A stretch of 64,000 bases of DNA from Rhodospirillales bacterium (GTDB lineage: Bacteria > Pseudomonadota > Alphaproteobacteria > Rhodospirillales > Casp-alpha2), in assembly GCA_021775095.1 (NCBI GenBank), contig JAJFII010000067.1:1-64000 (forward strand). Reading direction: 5' to 3'. The position numbers were made by a program, and so were the translations under genes. The notes beneath the pieces were generated by a model. That model was not told where the DNA came from and made no database searches. It saw only the letters and a program-made list of their open reading frames with translations. Of the stretch, positions 63,553 through 64,000 are shown piece by piece; position 1 is the stretch's first letter, and every line of letters begins with the position of its first letter.

Positions 63553-64000
63553 CAGGTCTCAAAATAGCCGGGCATTTGTTCGATCAGTTGATCCATGTAA
63601 TCAACATTTTGTTCGATATGGGCTTTTAGTTGCCGGGCGGCTTTTTCTCCGTCCCGGGCCTTAAGGGATTCGACGATTGATGTGTGAAAGGCGACGGCCT
63701 GCGACGACGTGTTACTCATTTTTGTGACCGACAACTGGCGCAGGCGGGCCATGTGCGAACGCGCCTGATTGACCATTTTCCAAAGTCCCGGATGCCCGCT
63801 GATCTCCAGCAGTTTGATATGAAATGCCGCATCCAGTTGATAGACCAGATCCATCTCGCCATCGTCGCTGGCCTGGCCGTGCGCCCGAATATTATCGTAC
63901 AGATCGCGAATATCGCGTTCCGTGGCAACGTTGGCGGCAATCCGAACAGATGCACATTCCAAGGCAACCCGGGCAAAAACCGCTTCATGGATCTGCTCGA
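63552..64000 (-). CDS. GntR-family regulator, C-terminal (FCD) part, cut by the window end
   Basis: The frame continues to the last base of the window, so the N-terminus with the DNA-binding domain is outside. About 149 codons are visible, all of FCD ligand-domain type: IHEAVFARVALECASVRIAA, then LDAAFHIKLLEISGHPGLWK and ending in AAFHTSIVESLKARDGEKAA-like helices with the DxxxH/HxxH pattern (AVAFHTSIVESLKARD, QLKAHIEQ). Metal-dependent binding of a small carboxylate is usual for this family. Its stop codon overlaps the start of the enolase-superfamily gene, which it probably controls. Confidence 0.85.
   Translation of the reverse strand, partial: EQIHEAVFARVALECASVRIAANVATERDIRDLYDNIRAHGQASDDGEMDLVYQLDAAFHIKLLEISGHPGLWKMVNQARSHMARLRQLSVTKMSNTSSQAVAFHTSIVESLKARDGEKAARQLKAHIEQNVDYMDQLIEQMPGYFET

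Overview
The window looks like a chromosomal segment of a free-living, probably marine alphaproteobacterium, most likely of Rhodospirillales type. This is an inference from gene content and moderately GC-rich codon use. Supporting content includes a tripartite tricarboxylate transporter under an IclR regulator, a CysG with an adjacent TrpD2-like protein, SelU, TrhO, a two-domain dCTP deaminase, a DyP peroxidase and several type I sulfatases. There is no rRNA, tRNA, CRISPR array or complete insertion sequence. I support about 54 protein genes, two gene remnants, one MITE-like element and several candidate regulatory sites.

Region by region. 1-9.5 kb: a 267-bp inverted-repeat element abutting a BKACE gene, a hypothetical protein, beta-carbonic anhydrase, a degenerate EAL-like protein, an exported DsrE-like protein, a DyP peroxidase, a sulfatase and an unusual soluble chemoreceptor with a globin-like sensor domain. 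9.7-13.3 kb: a tight operon of an acylating (sulfo)acetaldehyde dehydrogenase and both subunits of an ADP-forming acyl-CoA ligase, with a clear promoter/operator. 13.4-24.9 kb: an RNA methyltransferase, an exported beta-propeller protein, GST, TrhO, a sugar-acid dehydratase, an exported FKBP-rhodanese fusion, RecQ, a second sulfatase and a decayed PEP-mutase/isocitrate-lyase-family gene.

24.9-32.4 kb: a seven-gene catabolic locus read leftward: IclR, TctC, TctB, TctA, HpcH/HpaI aldolase, Ldh2-family dehydrogenase and a third sulfatase. Near-identical palindromes lie upstream of iclR and upstream of tctC. It reads as a dedicated uptake and breakdown route for a sulfated or hydroxylated carboxylate. 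32.6-45.5 kb: a CHASE histidine kinase, an enolase-superfamily enzyme, dCTP deaminase, an RND pump pair, an EamA transporter, and a TPR protein paired with a TRAP solute-binding protein without membrane subunits.

45.5-56.2 kb: the nickel-pincer cofactor genes larC-larE-larB. After an interval holding dihydroxyacetone kinase, SelU, an amidohydrolase, a YCII protein and a small membrane protein, there are two divergently transcribed LarA-family proteins. 56.2-62.3 kb: a sulfur island of TusA, a TsuA/YeeE-type thiosulfate permease, a SoxW-like thioredoxin, TrpD2-like protein, CysG, a two-cysteine ArsR regulator and a TauE/SafE exporter. The window ends in a second enolase-superfamily enzyme translationally coupled to a truncated GntR/FCD regulator.

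The themes are organosulfur and sulfate-ester metabolism (three sulfatases, the sulfoacetaldehyde-type operon, thiosulfate and sulfite handling) and hydroxyacid/sugar-acid metabolism (Ldh2, aldolase, IlvD/Edd dehydratase, enolase-superfamily enzymes, LarA-type racemases). The most promising undescribed biology is the pair of LarA-family proteins with their own cofactor genes, the sulfatase-Tct-aldolase locus, and the globin-like double-tip chemoreceptor.
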